Source: an uncultured Clostridia bacterium (GTDB lineage: Bacteria; Bacillota; Clostridia; TANB77; CAG-508). Taken from it: a stretch of 64,000 nucleotides of DNA. The DNA lies in contig CAKPDN010000002.1 of assembly GCA_934149005.1 (NCBI GenBank), positions 124,001 to 188,000 of the forward strand. Direction: 5' to 3'. A program made the position numbers and the translations under genes. Within the stretch, counting starts at the first letter, position 1. Each line of letters begins with the position of its first letter. Positions 26,005-34,970 of this stretch are shown piece by piece. Below the pieces are notes generated by a model, which saw nothing but the letters and a program-made list of their open reading frames with translations, made no database searches and was not told the origin of the DNA.

Positions 26005-27996
26005 ATGGTGAGAATAAATTTATCAACTAAAAGAAGAATGAGAACAGTATTATTTGTAATATCTCTTGTTATGATATTGTTGATAGTAAGATTAGGATAT
26101 ATTCAATTAATAGATGGAAAAATATTATCACAAATGGCGTATGAGCAACAAACATTAGATAGAGGCATAAATCCTAAAAGGGGGACAATTTATGATTGTA
26201 CAGGCCAAGTTTTAGCACAAAGTAGTACTGTTGAGACTGTAAGTGTTAATCCAGGCAATATTAGTAAAGAAAATAAGGAGAAGGTTGCTAAGAAACTTTC
26301 AGAAATTTTTGAATTAGACTACGAAAAAATATTAAAAAAAGTTACTAAAAGAAGTTCAATAGAAACAATTGCTAAAAAAGTTGATAAAAATAAAACAGAT
26401 GAGCTTAGAAAGTGGATGGAGGAAGAGAATATTACAACAGGTATAAATATTGATGAGGATACAAAAAGATATTATCCGAATAATAATTTAGCATCTCAAA
26501 TTATTGGTTTTTGTGGAAGCGATAATCAGGGATTAGATGGAATAGAAGCTAAATATGATAAGATTCTTTCAGGTACAAAAGGAGCAATTAAGAGACATAC
26601 AGATGCTAAAGGTGGAGAAATTGGAGAAGAAGGAGAAACATATGTATCTGCTGTTGATGGAGATGATTTAATTCTTACAATCGATATAAATATACAGTCA
26701 ATAGTTGAAAAATATTTGGAAGAAGCTTGCATTGATAATAAATGTACAGATGGTGGAAATATTGTAGCTATAAATCCTAAGAATGGAGATATTTTGGCAA
26801 TGGCTACATATCCAGATTACAATTTAAATGAACCATATTCAGCATATACTGAAGAATTAAAAGGAATTTGGGATACTACAGATCAAGCTGAAAAAACAAA
26901 AAGTCTACAATCTGTTTGGAGGAATAGAGCAATTACTGATACATATGAACCAGGTTCTACATTTAAAACAATTACTGCATCTGCAGCTTTAGAGGAAGGA
27001 TTGGTAACAGACATAGATAAACAGGGACAGTTTTCTTGTACTGGTGGAATTGAAGTAGCTGGTGTTAGAATTAAGTGTTGGAGATATTATAGACCACATG
27101 GACCTGAAAGTTTAAGATTGGCTTTAATGAATTCTTGTAATCCAATTTTTATAGGTCTTGGACAAAAAATGGGGGTTCATACTTATTATAGTTATTTGCA
27201 GAAGTTTGGATTATTAGAAAAAACAGGAATTGATTTGCCAGGTGAGGCAGGAAGTATATTTTTGGCTGAAAATAAGGCTGGCCCTGTTGAACTTGCTACA
27301 ATAAGTTTTGGGCAAAGATTTGAGATTACACCACTTCAATTAGTTACAGCAGTTTCATCAATAGCAAATGGAGGAAATTTAGTTCAACCCAGAGTTGTAA
27401 AGGCTATTGTAGATAGTGAAACAGGAGAGAAAACTAATGTAGAAACTAAAGTAAAATCTCAAACTATTTCTAAAGAAACTTCAGAAAAAGTTTTAAGTAT
27501 GATGGAATCTGTTGTGTCAGAAGGTACTGGAAAAAATGCGAAAGTTGCAGGGTATAGAATTGGTGGAAAAACAGGGACCTCAGAAGATGGTGTTAATACT
27601 AATAAATATGTTACTTCTTTTTTGGGTGTCGCTCCAATTGAAGATCCACAAGTTGTCCTTCTTATTACTCTGTATAATCCTACTGGAGAAGGAGGACATC
27701 AAGGAGGTGGGGTTGCAGCACCTGTTGGAGGGCAAGTTTTTAGTGAGATTTTGCCTTATTTGGAAGTATCACAAGGTAATCAAGATGAAGTTGAACAATT
27801 AGAACAGGTACAGATTCCAAATTTAGAAGGATTGAAGATAATAGAAGCGGAGAAAATTGTTAAAGAGTTGGGATTAGAACTTGATATAGAAAATAATTCA
27901 GAAGAATTGAATAAGGAAGATACAACTATTATTGAACAAACTCCTAAAGAAGGAGTAACTGTTAATAAAGGTAGTAAAGTTTATGTGAAAATTTAG
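26005..27996 (+). CDS. spoVD: SpoVD/PBP2-type peptidoglycan transpeptidase with one PASTA domain
   Basis: A class B penicillin-binding protein of 663 residues. Residues 14-35 are the membrane anchor; the PBP dimerisation domain follows (RGTIYDCTGQVLAQS); the transpeptidase domain has the active-site S-x-x-K as EPGSTFKT (Ser about 318), S-x-N as SCN and KTG as GGKTGTSE (about 522). Residues 605-663 are one PASTA domain (PNLEGLKIIEAEKIVKELGL). SpoVD in Bacillus is the spore cortex transpeptidase with PASTA; since no other FtsI is visible here it might also be the septal enzyme. RBS AGAGGTG. Located between ftsL and murE, the normal place. Confidence 0.88.
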   Translation: MVRINLSTKRRMRTVLFVISLVMILLIVRLGYIQLIDGKILSQMAYEQQTLDRGINPKRGTIYDCTGQVLAQSSTVETVSVNPGNISKENKEKVAKKLSEIFELDYEKILKKVTKRSSIETIAKKVDKNKTDELRKWMEEENITTGINIDEDTKRYYPNNNLASQIIGFCGSDNQGLDGIEAKYDKILSGTKGAIKRHTDAKGGEIGEEGETYVSAVDGDDLILTIDINIQSIVEKYLEEACIDNKCTDGGNIVAINPKNGDILAMATYPDYNLNEPYSAYTEELKGIWDTTDQAEKTKSLQSVWRNRAITDTYEPGSTFKTITASAALEEGLVTDIDKQGQFSCTGGIEVAGVRIKCWRYYRPHGPESLRLALMNSCNPIFIGLGQKMGVHTYYSYLQKFGLLEKTGIDLPGEAGSIFLAENKAGPVELATISFGQRFEITPLQLVTAVSSIANGGNLVQPRVVKAIVDSETGEKTNVETKVKSQTISKETSEKVLSMMESVVSEGTGKNAKVAGYRIGGKTGTSEDGVNTNKYVTSFLGVAPIEDPQVVLLITLYNPTGEGGHQGGGVAAPVGGQVFSEILPYLEVSQGNQDEVEQLEQVQIPNLEGLKIIEAEKIVKELGLELDIENNSEELNKEDTTIIEQTPKEGVTVNKGSKVYVKI

Positions 27997-28146
27997 TAAG
28001 ATATAAATGTTGATATATTAATAGTTCTTGTTTATATAAAATATTGAAAAAACTCTATACAAAAAACAAAATAAGTTATATAATATAAAAAAATTGTGAG
28101 CAAAATTTTGGTCATAAAACATATTAAATTGAAGGGATGATTCTAA

Positions 28147-29622
28147 ATGGAATTAAAGAAAATATTAGTAGGATTAGAAGGAATAAAAGCAAAAGGAAAT
28201 GTTGATTTAGATATAAAAGGAATTGAAAAAAATTCAAAAGAAGTTAAAGAAGGGTATATGTTTGTTGCTATCAAAGGATTTTCAACAGATGGACATCAAT
28301 TTGTGGAAAATGCAATTGAAAATGGTGCAAAATGTGTTATGATACAAGAGGGATGTGATTTTAAGACATTAAATATCCCAGAAGATGTAACAATATTAAT
28401 GGTTAAAGATACAAGAGTAGCATTAGCAATTTGTTCATCAAATTTTTATGGGAATCCATCTTCACAATTAAAATTAATAGGTGTTACTGGAACAAAAGGT
28501 AAAACTACAACAACTTTTATGATAAAAGAGATATTAGAAAAAGCTGGAAAAAAAGTTGGATTAATAGGGACAATTGCAACATATATAAATGGTAAAAAAA
28601 TTAAAGACAGTGATAGAACAACTCCAGAAAGTTTAGAATTACAACAAATTTTTAGACAAATGGTAGATGAAGGTGTAGAGGTTGTTGTAATGGAAGTCTC
28701 ATCACAAAGTTTAAAATTACATAGAGTGGATGGATGCAAATTTGATATTGTATTATTTACAAATTTTTCAGAAGATCATATAAGTGAAAAAGAACATCCA
28801 GATATGCAAGATTATTTTAATTCAAAATTAAAATTATTTGAAATGTGTAAAACGGGAATTGTAAATGCAGATGATTTACATGCTGCAAAAATACCAAGAC
28901 TATTTCCTGAAAATAATATTGTAACATATGGAATTGATAATTTTGCAAATGTTTTAGCAAAAGATATAACAATTACAAATTCATATGTTGATTTTAAAGT
29001 GAAAATAACAGATAGAAATGAAAGAATAAAAACAGGAATACCAGGAAGATTTAGTGTTTATAATTCATTAGCTGCAATATGTGTTGCACAAAAGTTTGGC
29101 ATAAATTCAGAAATAATAAAACAAGCACTAGAAGAAGTTAGAGTACCTGGAAGATCAGAATTAGTTGATAATAAATTAGAATTAACTATAATGATAGATT
29201 ATGCTCATTCGCCAGAAAGTCTACAAAATATATTACAAGCTGCTAAAAGTTATACAAGAGGAAGAGTAATTTCTGTTTTTGGTTGCGGTGGAGATAGAGA
29301 TTCAGGGAAAAGACCAATAATGGGAGAAATTTCAGGTAAAATTGCCGATTATACAATAATTACATCAGATAATCCTAGAACTGAAGAACCTCAAAAAATA
29401 GTGGAACAAATTGAAGAAGGAATAAAGAAAACAAATGGGAAATATGAAGTTGTAGTAGATAGAATAGAGGCCATTAAAACTGCTATAAAAATGGCTAATA
29501 AGAGAGATATTATTATTTTAGCAGGTAAAGGGCATGAACCTTATCAAGAAATAGATGGGGTTAAGTATCCTTTTGATGAAAGAATTATAGTAAAAGATAT
29601 TATAGAAAAAATGGGAAAATAG
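28147..29622 (+). CDS. murE: UDP-N-acetylmuramoyl-tripeptide synthetase MurE
   Basis: A 491-residue Mur ligase that adds the third amino acid to the UDP-MurNAc-dipeptide. The ATP loop is TGTKGKTTTT (near residue 115), then TTPESLELQ, EVSSQSLKLHR and the C-terminal domain with the DNPR motif (about 408-411), which in characterised enzymes selects meso-diaminopimelate. So the wall is probably mDAP-type. Start ATG with GAAGGGATG nearby. murF and murD, which often follow, are absent here; mraY comes next after an inverted repeat. Confidence 0.95.
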   Translation: MELKKILVGLEGIKAKGNVDLDIKGIEKNSKEVKEGYMFVAIKGFSTDGHQFVENAIENGAKCVMIQEGCDFKTLNIPEDVTILMVKDTRVALAICSSNFYGNPSSQLKLIGVTGTKGKTTTTFMIKEILEKAGKKVGLIGTIATYINGKKIKDSDRTTPESLELQQIFRQMVDEGVEVVVMEVSSQSLKLHRVDGCKFDIVLFTNFSEDHISEKEHPDMQDYFNSKLKLFEMCKTGIVNADDLHAAKIPRLFPENNIVTYGIDNFANVLAKDITITNSYVDFKVKITDRNERIKTGIPGRFSVYNSLAAICVAQKFGINSEIIKQALEEVRVPGRSELVDNKLELTIMIDYAHSPESLQNILQAAKSYTRGRVISVFGCGGDRDSGKRPIMGEISGKIADYTIITSDNPRTEEPQKIVEQIEEGIKKTNGKYEVVVDRIEAIKTAIKMANKRDIIILAGKGHEPYQEIDGVKYPFDERIIVKDIIEKMGK

Positions 29623-29646
29623 TAAATATAATTTATAGAGTTTTAA

Positions 29647-29790
29647 ATTTGATAGTATATTGTTTTTTCATACCTTGGTGTCGAAATTTACATATTTTAA
29701 ATATACTTATATTTAAATTGCTCCAATTCGCACTCGCTTATCCTCGTTTGGTTGCTTACGTGGTATTTCAAAAACAGTATATTATCAAAT
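29647..29790. repeat. Inverted-repeat element between murE and mraY
   Basis: ATTTGATAGTATATTGTTTTT and AAAAACAGTATATTATCAAAT bound a 144-base unit whose GC-richer centre contains GCACTCGCTT. The centre's complement, AAGCGAGTGC, also occurs in the loop of the 8.5-9.0 kb palindrome, suggesting related elements. Confidence 0.55.
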
Positions 29791-29845
29791 AAAATTATTA
29801 TAAATAAATATAACAAAAGACATAAAAAAGAAAGGTTTGATTAAA

Positions 29846-30826
29846 TTGGATTTGGAAATAAAAGTATTGCTAATGACATTTGTAATTTCAATAATCTGTG
29901 GATTAATAACAATACCTATATTAAAAAAATTAAAAGTAGGTCAAATAGAAAGAGATGATGGACCAGTATCACATTTAAAAAAACAAGGAACACCTACAAT
30001 GGGTGGAATAATAATGATAATTGCAACTATTATTGTAGTTACAGGTTCATATATATTTTTATCTATAACTGATAATATTGAATTAGGAAAGAAGATTTTA
30101 CCATTACTATTAATTGCAATTGGATTTGGGATGATTGGTTTTATAGATGACTTTAAAAAACTTGTACTAAAAAATACAAAAGGTTTGAAGCCAAGTTATA
30201 AGATGTTAGGACTTTTAATTATTGCTGTTGCTTATGTTTTATTTCTAGTTGAAGGATTAAAAATAGGAACACAAACTTATATACCAATAGTAAAAATGTA
30301 TATAAATCTTCCGGTTTTGGTTTATATTCCATTTGCAATAGTAGTTATACTTGGTACTACAAATGCAATTAATCTTACAGATGGAATAGATGGATTATCT
30401 TCAAGTGTTTCAGCAATTATTATAACTTGTTTAACTGTTATAGGGATAAATAATCAAATATACGAAGTTTCAATATTTGGAAGCATTATTATAGGTGCAA
30501 TATTAGGATTCTTAATATTTAATTTACATCCAGCTAAAGTTTTTATGGGTGATACTGGATCATTAATGTTAGGTGGTGTAATATCAGGTTTAGCATTATA
30601 TTTAAGAATGCCATTATTATTGTTAGTAATAGCTATAATTCCAGTATTAGAAACATTATCTGTAATATTACAAGTTGCATATTTTAAGAAAACAGGAAAT
30701 AGAATTTTTAAAATGGCACCATTACATCATCATTTTGAATTATCTGGATGGAAAGAAAATAAAGTTGTAGTTGTGTTTTCTTTAATAACTTTAATCGCAT
30801 GTTTTGTAGGGCTAAAAATTATATAA
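29846..30826 (+). CDS. mraY: Phospho-N-acetylmuramoyl-pentapeptide transferase MraY
   Basis: A polytopic membrane enzyme (326 residues, about ten helices) that transfers phospho-MurNAc-pentapeptide to undecaprenyl phosphate, making lipid I. Diagnostic blocks: KKQGTPTMGGI, FIDDFKK (catalytic Asp pair region), NLTDGIDGLSS, FMGDTGSLMLGG and MAPLHHHFELSGW. The TTG at 29846 gives a good distance to AAAGG; TTG at 29837 would be too close. The next gene is ftsW, 63 bases on, with AGGAGG. Confidence 0.96.
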   Translation: MDLEIKVLLMTFVISIICGLITIPILKKLKVGQIERDDGPVSHLKKQGTPTMGGIIMIIATIIVVTGSYIFLSITDNIELGKKILPLLLIAIGFGMIGFIDDFKKLVLKNTKGLKPSYKMLGLLIIAVAYVLFLVEGLKIGTQTYIPIVKMYINLPVLVYIPFAIVVILGTTNAINLTDGIDGLSSSVSAIIITCLTVIGINNQIYEVSIFGSIIIGAILGFLIFNLHPAKVFMGDTGSLMLGGVISGLALYLRMPLLLLVIAIIPVLETLSVILQVAYFKKTGNRIFKMAPLHHHFELSGWKENKVVVVFSLITLIACFVGLKII

Positions 30827-30889
30827 ATTTTTGTATGCTAGTATACGGAGATACTTGGGTATAAAAATATAGTATTAGGAGGATTATAA

Positions 30890-32024
30890 ATGGCAAAAAA
30901 AAGAAAAGAAAAAAGTTTTTCAAGTTTCTTAAATAATCCAATAGATTTTACATTGTTAATAACTATATTAGTCTTATTAGGAATAGGGTTGGTAATGGTT
31001 TTATCTGCAAGTTCACCTGCTGCCCTTTCTAAAAGTGGGAATAGTTATGCTTTTTTTTCTAAGCAGTTAATATTTGCAATTTTGGGATTATTTGCTATGT
31101 GGTTTATTTCCAAAATTGATTATCGTTTTTATCAAAAATTTTATCAACATGCATGGTGGATTTCTTTTTTATTGCTTATTGCTGTTAAATTAATTGGTAA
31201 GGAAGTAAATGGGGCTAAAAGGTGGATATTTATTACAGAAACATTATCTTTTCAACCATCTGAAATAGTTAAGTTTTTAATGATAATTTTTTATGCGGGA
31301 ATATTAGTAAAAAATAGAGATGAATTGAAATTTTATGGAAAAGGGTTATTAAAACATATTGTACCGCTAGCTCCAATAATAGGATTATTATTGTTACAAC
31401 CACATTTAAGTGCTTCTGTTGTTATTATAGGAATTGTTTGTATAATGATGATTGTTGCAGGATGCAAATTTAAACATTTTTTATTTACTGGATTAGGATT
31501 AGGGGTTCCAGGATTAGCAGTACTTATAGCAATGGCACCATATAGATTAGAAAGATTTGTTACATTTTTGAATCCTTTTAAATATGCAGATGATAAAGGT
31601 TGGCAAGTTGTACAAAGTTTATATGCCATAGGTTCAGGCGGATTATTTGGAGTTGGATTAGGAGATAGCAAACAAAAATATTTATATATACCAGAACCAC
31701 ATAATGATTTTATTTTTTCAATACTTGCAGAGGAAATAGGATTTATAGGTTGTGTTGTTGTTTTAATATTATTTGCAATTTTTATTTGGAGAGGAATTTT
31801 AATTGCGATGAAAGCTCCTGATATGTTTGGAAGCCTAGTTGCAGTAGGAATTACATCTTTAGTTGCTATACAAGTTATAATAAATGTTGCAGTTGTTACT
31901 TCATCAATGCCTGCAACAGGTATGCCATTACCATTTTTTAGTTACCGGTGGTACAGCATTATTTATATTACTGTGTGAAATGGGAGTTTTACTTAATATT
32001 TCACGTGCAGGTGCAAAAAATTAA
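30890..32024 (+). CDS. ftsW: FtsW/SpoVE SEDS glycosyltransferase, needing a +1 frameshift at CGGT
   Basis: A SEDS-family membrane glycosyltransferase that polymerises lipid II at the septum (or in spores as SpoVE). About ten helices; family blocks include VLSASSPAA, GAKRWIF, FQPSEIVK, KGWQVVQSLYAIGSGGLFGVGLG in two parts, PEPHNDFIFSILAEE. Near the end, PLPFFSY should continue GGT. Zero frame reads TAC CGG TGG and stops after eight codons; skipping one C (31946) gives TAC GGT GGT and completes FFSYGGTALFILLCEMGVLL, ending ISRAGAKN. The recoded protein has 377 residues, normal. The missing Gly-Gly is among the most conserved parts of SEDS proteins. A REP palindrome follows the stop at once. Confidence 0.88.
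31946..31949 (+). other. Putative +1 recoding site CGGT in ftsW
   Basis: Codon context TAC-CGG-TGG. Dropping C31946 gives GGT GGT of the SYGG motif. The preceding base is also C, so which C is skipped is ambiguous. Confidence 0.7.
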
Positions 32025-32027
32025 GAT

Positions 32028-32196
32028 GGATTCGGAGGGATTACGGGGGATTACGGGGCCACCACATAAAATCCCTTATAAAAAGTTTTAAAAATAATTG
32101 AAATATAGAAATAAATAATATAAGGGATTTTATGTGGTGGCCCCGTAATCCCCCGTAATCCCTCCGAATCCCTTTCGAGTGGTGGCACCATAATCC
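32028..32196. repeat. REP-type palindrome (long form) between ftsW and murG
   Basis: The same long element as at 20140-20284, inverted: TTCGGAGGGATTACGGGG, the ACCACATAAAATCCC arm, an AT-rich centre, then the complement. It is followed by an extra half-site GAGTGGTGGCACCATAATCC. It starts four bases after the ftsW stop and ends about 20 bases before murG. Confidence 0.85.
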
Positions 32197-32217
32197 ATGT
32201 TTTAGAAGGAGAAAGAT

Positions 32218-33355
32218 ATGAAAGTAATTATTGCAGCAGCAGGTACAGCTGGTCATATAAATCCAGGACTTGCGATTGCTAATAAAATAAAGGAAGAAGA
32301 AAAAGATTCAGAAATTATTTTTATTGGTACAACTAGAGGATTAGAAAATGATTTAGTTCCAAGAAGTCGGTTATGAATTAAAAACAATAGATGCTTATGG
32401 ATTAAGTAAAAAGTTAAGCTTAGATAATATTAGAAAAATGTACAAAACTTTTAAAGGATATGGAGAAGCTAAAAAGATAATTAAAGAATTTAAACCGGAT
32501 GTAGTAATAGGTACAGGGGGATATATTTGTGGGGCTACTATTTTAGTGGCACACAATTTAGGAATTCCGACAATATTACATGAAAGTAATGCTTTTCCGG
32601 GTAAAGCTGTAAAAATGCTTGCTAGAAAAACAGATACAATTTTAGTATCATTTAAAGATGCAGAAAAAAGAATTAAAAATGCAAAAAAAATAGTTTTTAC
32701 AGGTACACCAGTAAAAATAAACAAAAAAGATTATGGAATTAATGAAAAATTAGATATTATTAAAAAAGCTGGACTTAATGAAACAAAACCAATAGTATTA
32801 ATTTTTGGAGGAAGTCAGGGAGCTCAAAAAATTAATGAAGCTATTTTAGGAATATTAAAAAATAAATTAAACAAAAATTATCAAATAATTTGGGCTACTG
32901 GACCAAAACAATATGATATTATTAAAGAAAAATTGCAAGATAAAAATGTTAGCATAAATAATATAGAAAATGCAAAAATAGTACCATATATATATAATAT
33001 GGAAGAAATTATGAATGTTTCAAATTTGATTGTTGCGAGAAGTGGAGCAATGACAATTACTGAAATTTCTAATTTAGGAAAACCTGCTATTTTAGTACCA
33101 TTACCAAATGTAAGTGGAAATCATCAACTACATAATGCAAAGGTATTAGAAAATGCTGGAGCTGCTAGAATAATATTAAATGATGAATTAGATTATAAAA
33201 AACTAAATTCACAAATAGAAGAAATAGTCTTAAACAAAGATAAAGAAAACAAAATGGCAAAGAATAGTTTAACAGTTTCAACAATTAATGTTGAAGACAA
33301 GATATATAAAGAGATTGTAAATGTAATTAAAAATAAAAAGGTTGAAAATAAGTGA
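32218..33355 (+). CDS. murG: MurG lipid II synthase, needing a +1 frameshift at CGGT
   Basis: The glycosyltransferase that adds GlcNAc to lipid I, giving lipid II. The first fragment (50 codons from ATG at 32218, AGAAGGAGAAAG ribosome binding site) has GTAGHINPGLAIA and IFIGTTRGLENDLVP. Zero frame reads AGT CGG TTA TGA and stops; skipping C32368 gives AGT GGT TAT GAA and restores VPRSGYELKTIDAYGL, the conserved Gly. The rest has DVVIGTGGYICG, HESNAFPGK, FGGSQGAQKIN, VVPYI-like VPYIYNM, and RSGAMTITEI with the UDP-sugar site. Recoded length about 378. murG is essential where tested and the only copy seen, so a true loss is unlikely. Confidence 0.88.
32368..32371 (+). other. Putative +1 recoding site CGGT in murG
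   Basis: Codon context AGT-CGG-TTA-TGA. Dropping C32368 gives GGT TAT GAA (Gly-Tyr-Glu) of the conserved VP-x-x-GY motif. Confidence 0.7.
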
Positions 33356-33400
33356 AATTTTTCAACCAGAATTTTAGTTTGAGGAAGGAATGATATAAAA

Positions 33401-34747
33401 ATGGATAAAAATGTTAAGACTAAAATTATATTAATTTCTGTTATAATATGTTTGATACTTATAGGAAGTATAAGTTTTTTATATTTATCATCTATAAATC
33501 AAATTCAGAATTTTATGGGGAAAGAAAGTGATATTAGTATAGTTGCAGCAGAAACTAATAGAATTTATCAACAAGCGAAAATTTCGATAGGAATTATAAT
33601 TGTTCTATATGCTGTTATTGCTATAATTATTGCATCATTTTTATCAAAATTTGTAATTTTTCCAAAAAATAAATTTATAAAAAGTGATGAGAGAGCCGAA
33701 TTAAGGGATAAGCTTAATGAAGTTTCATCAAGAAAAAATCAAATAGAAACAATTTTATTACATATGACAGATGGAATAATTGCTTTTAATATGAAAGGTG
33801 AAATAATATTAATAAATCCAGCAGCAAAGAAATTTTTAAGTATTAGCCCAGAAGATAATACATTTTATGATATTTTTGGAAAATTTAAATTAGATATAAA
33901 TATGGAAAAAGTAATTTATTTGGAAACTTGGACATCAACAGAACAAAGAATTCAAGTTGATGATAGATATATAAAAGTTCTATTTGCACCTTTTAAAAAT
34001 GAAGATGATTTACCAGATGGAGTAATTGCAGTAATGCAAGATATTACAGAACATGTAAAATTGGATAATATGCAAAAAGAATTAGTAGCAGATGTATCAC
34101 ATGAATTGAAAACTCCTATAACTTCTATAATGGGATATGCAGATACACTTTTAGAAGGGGGATATGATGAAGAAACTCAAAGTAAATTTTTAAATGTTAT
34201 TGCCTCTGAATCAAGAAGAATGGCTCGTTTGGTAACTGATTTGCTAACACTTTCAAGATATGATAGCAATAAAAAGAAAACTCAAAAAGAATCATTTGAT
34301 TTAGGTGAATTAGTAAAAAGATGCCAAGAAAAACTTGCCATCGAAATAAAGAAAAAAGGACATAAAGTAAATTGTTTTGTTACGGCTGATGTTCCATTAG
34401 TCTATGCAGATAAAGATGACATAGAAAGAGTTGTTTTAAATATATTAACAAATAGTATTAAATATACTCCAGAAAATGGAGAAATTAAAATTTATGTAGG
34501 GTTTGTTTATAATGATGCATATATAAAAGTATTTGATAATGGTATTGGTATTCCAGAAGATGATTTATCTAGAATTTTTGAAAGATTTTATAGAGTTGAT
34601 AAGGCTCGTACTAGAGAAATGGGAGGGACAGGATTAGGACTTTCCATTGCTAAAGAAATATTAGATAAAAATGGTGGAAGTATTGATATAAAAAGTAAAG
34701 TTGGAGAAGGAACAGAAGTTGTTATTCGTATTCCAACCAAACAATAG
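33401..34747 (+). CDS. Membrane sensor histidine kinase (WalK/PhoR-like)
   Basis: A 448-residue kinase with two N-terminal membrane helices (about 9-30 and 65-88) around a short extracytoplasmic loop, a PAS domain (about 120-215: HMTDGIIAFNMKGEIILINP), and the HisKA/HATPase core. The phosphoacceptor His is in DVSHELKTPITS (about 234); the N box is NILTNSIKYTP, G1 is DNGIGIP, F box ERFYRVDKAR, G2 GGTGLGLSIA. The layout is like WalK, though the HAMP region is shortened. No response regulator gene is beside it. Sitting directly after murG, it may sense wall status; that is inference from place. The stop codon TAG is fused to a REP palindrome. Confidence 0.85.
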   Translation: MDKNVKTKIILISVIICLILIGSISFLYLSSINQIQNFMGKESDISIVAAETNRIYQQAKISIGIIIVLYAVIAIIIASFLSKFVIFPKNKFIKSDERAELRDKLNEVSSRKNQIETILLHMTDGIIAFNMKGEIILINPAAKKFLSISPEDNTFYDIFGKFKLDINMEKVIYLETWTSTEQRIQVDDRYIKVLFAPFKNEDDLPDGVIAVMQDITEHVKLDNMQKELVADVSHELKTPITSIMGYADTLLEGGYDEETQSKFLNVIASESRRMARLVTDLLTLSRYDSNKKKTQKESFDLGELVKRCQEKLAIEIKKKGHKVNCFVTADVPLVYADKDDIERVVLNILTNSIKYTPENGEIKIYVGFVYNDAYIKVFDNGIGIPEDDLSRIFERFYRVDKARTREMGGTGLGLSIAKEILDKNGGSIDIKSKVGEGTEVVIRIPTKQ

Positions 34748-34778
34748 GGATTATGGGGCCACCACTCCAAATCCCTAT
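34745..34778. repeat. REP-type palindrome (short form) after the kinase
   Basis: TAGGGATTATGGGGCCACCA and the pairing CTCCAAATCCCTA. It begins in the stop codon of the kinase gene. Same core as the palindromes flanking the transposase. Confidence 0.75.
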
Positions 34779-34901
34779 TTTAAATTCCAAAACTATTTGT
34801 AACAGAATCAATGAATAGTCCTATTTTATCTTTCATAAAGTAGTATCCCATAATATTTATATGAAAAAGAATGGAACTTAAATAAAAATATTAATATTTT
34901 A

Positions 34902-34930
34902 TTGATAAATATTATAATTTAATGTATAAT
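34902..34930 (+). promoter_or_regulatory. Promoter of the lepB-holB-ricT-ferredoxin run
   Basis: TTGATA, 17 bases, TATAAT, about 40 bases before the lepB start. A near-consensus sigma-A promoter. Confidence 0.7.
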
Positions 34931-34970
34931 GTTAAAGATGTTGAAAAATGAAATTAGGAGATAGATACAA

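Noticed and set aside
7020..32371. Explaining the five frame breaks as random sequencing or assembly errors
   Set aside because: Five independent insertions of the same base before GGT, each in the same frame and each at a conserved Gly, are not expected at random. A systematic basecalling artefact is not fully excluded, since other GGT codons are unaffected but read data are not visible.
7020..32371. A prfB-like slippery site with stop codon and Shine-Dalgarno stimulus
   Set aside because: Only two of the five have a stop codon immediately after CGG, P-site codons differ, and no internal SD-like sequence lies at a fixed distance upstream.
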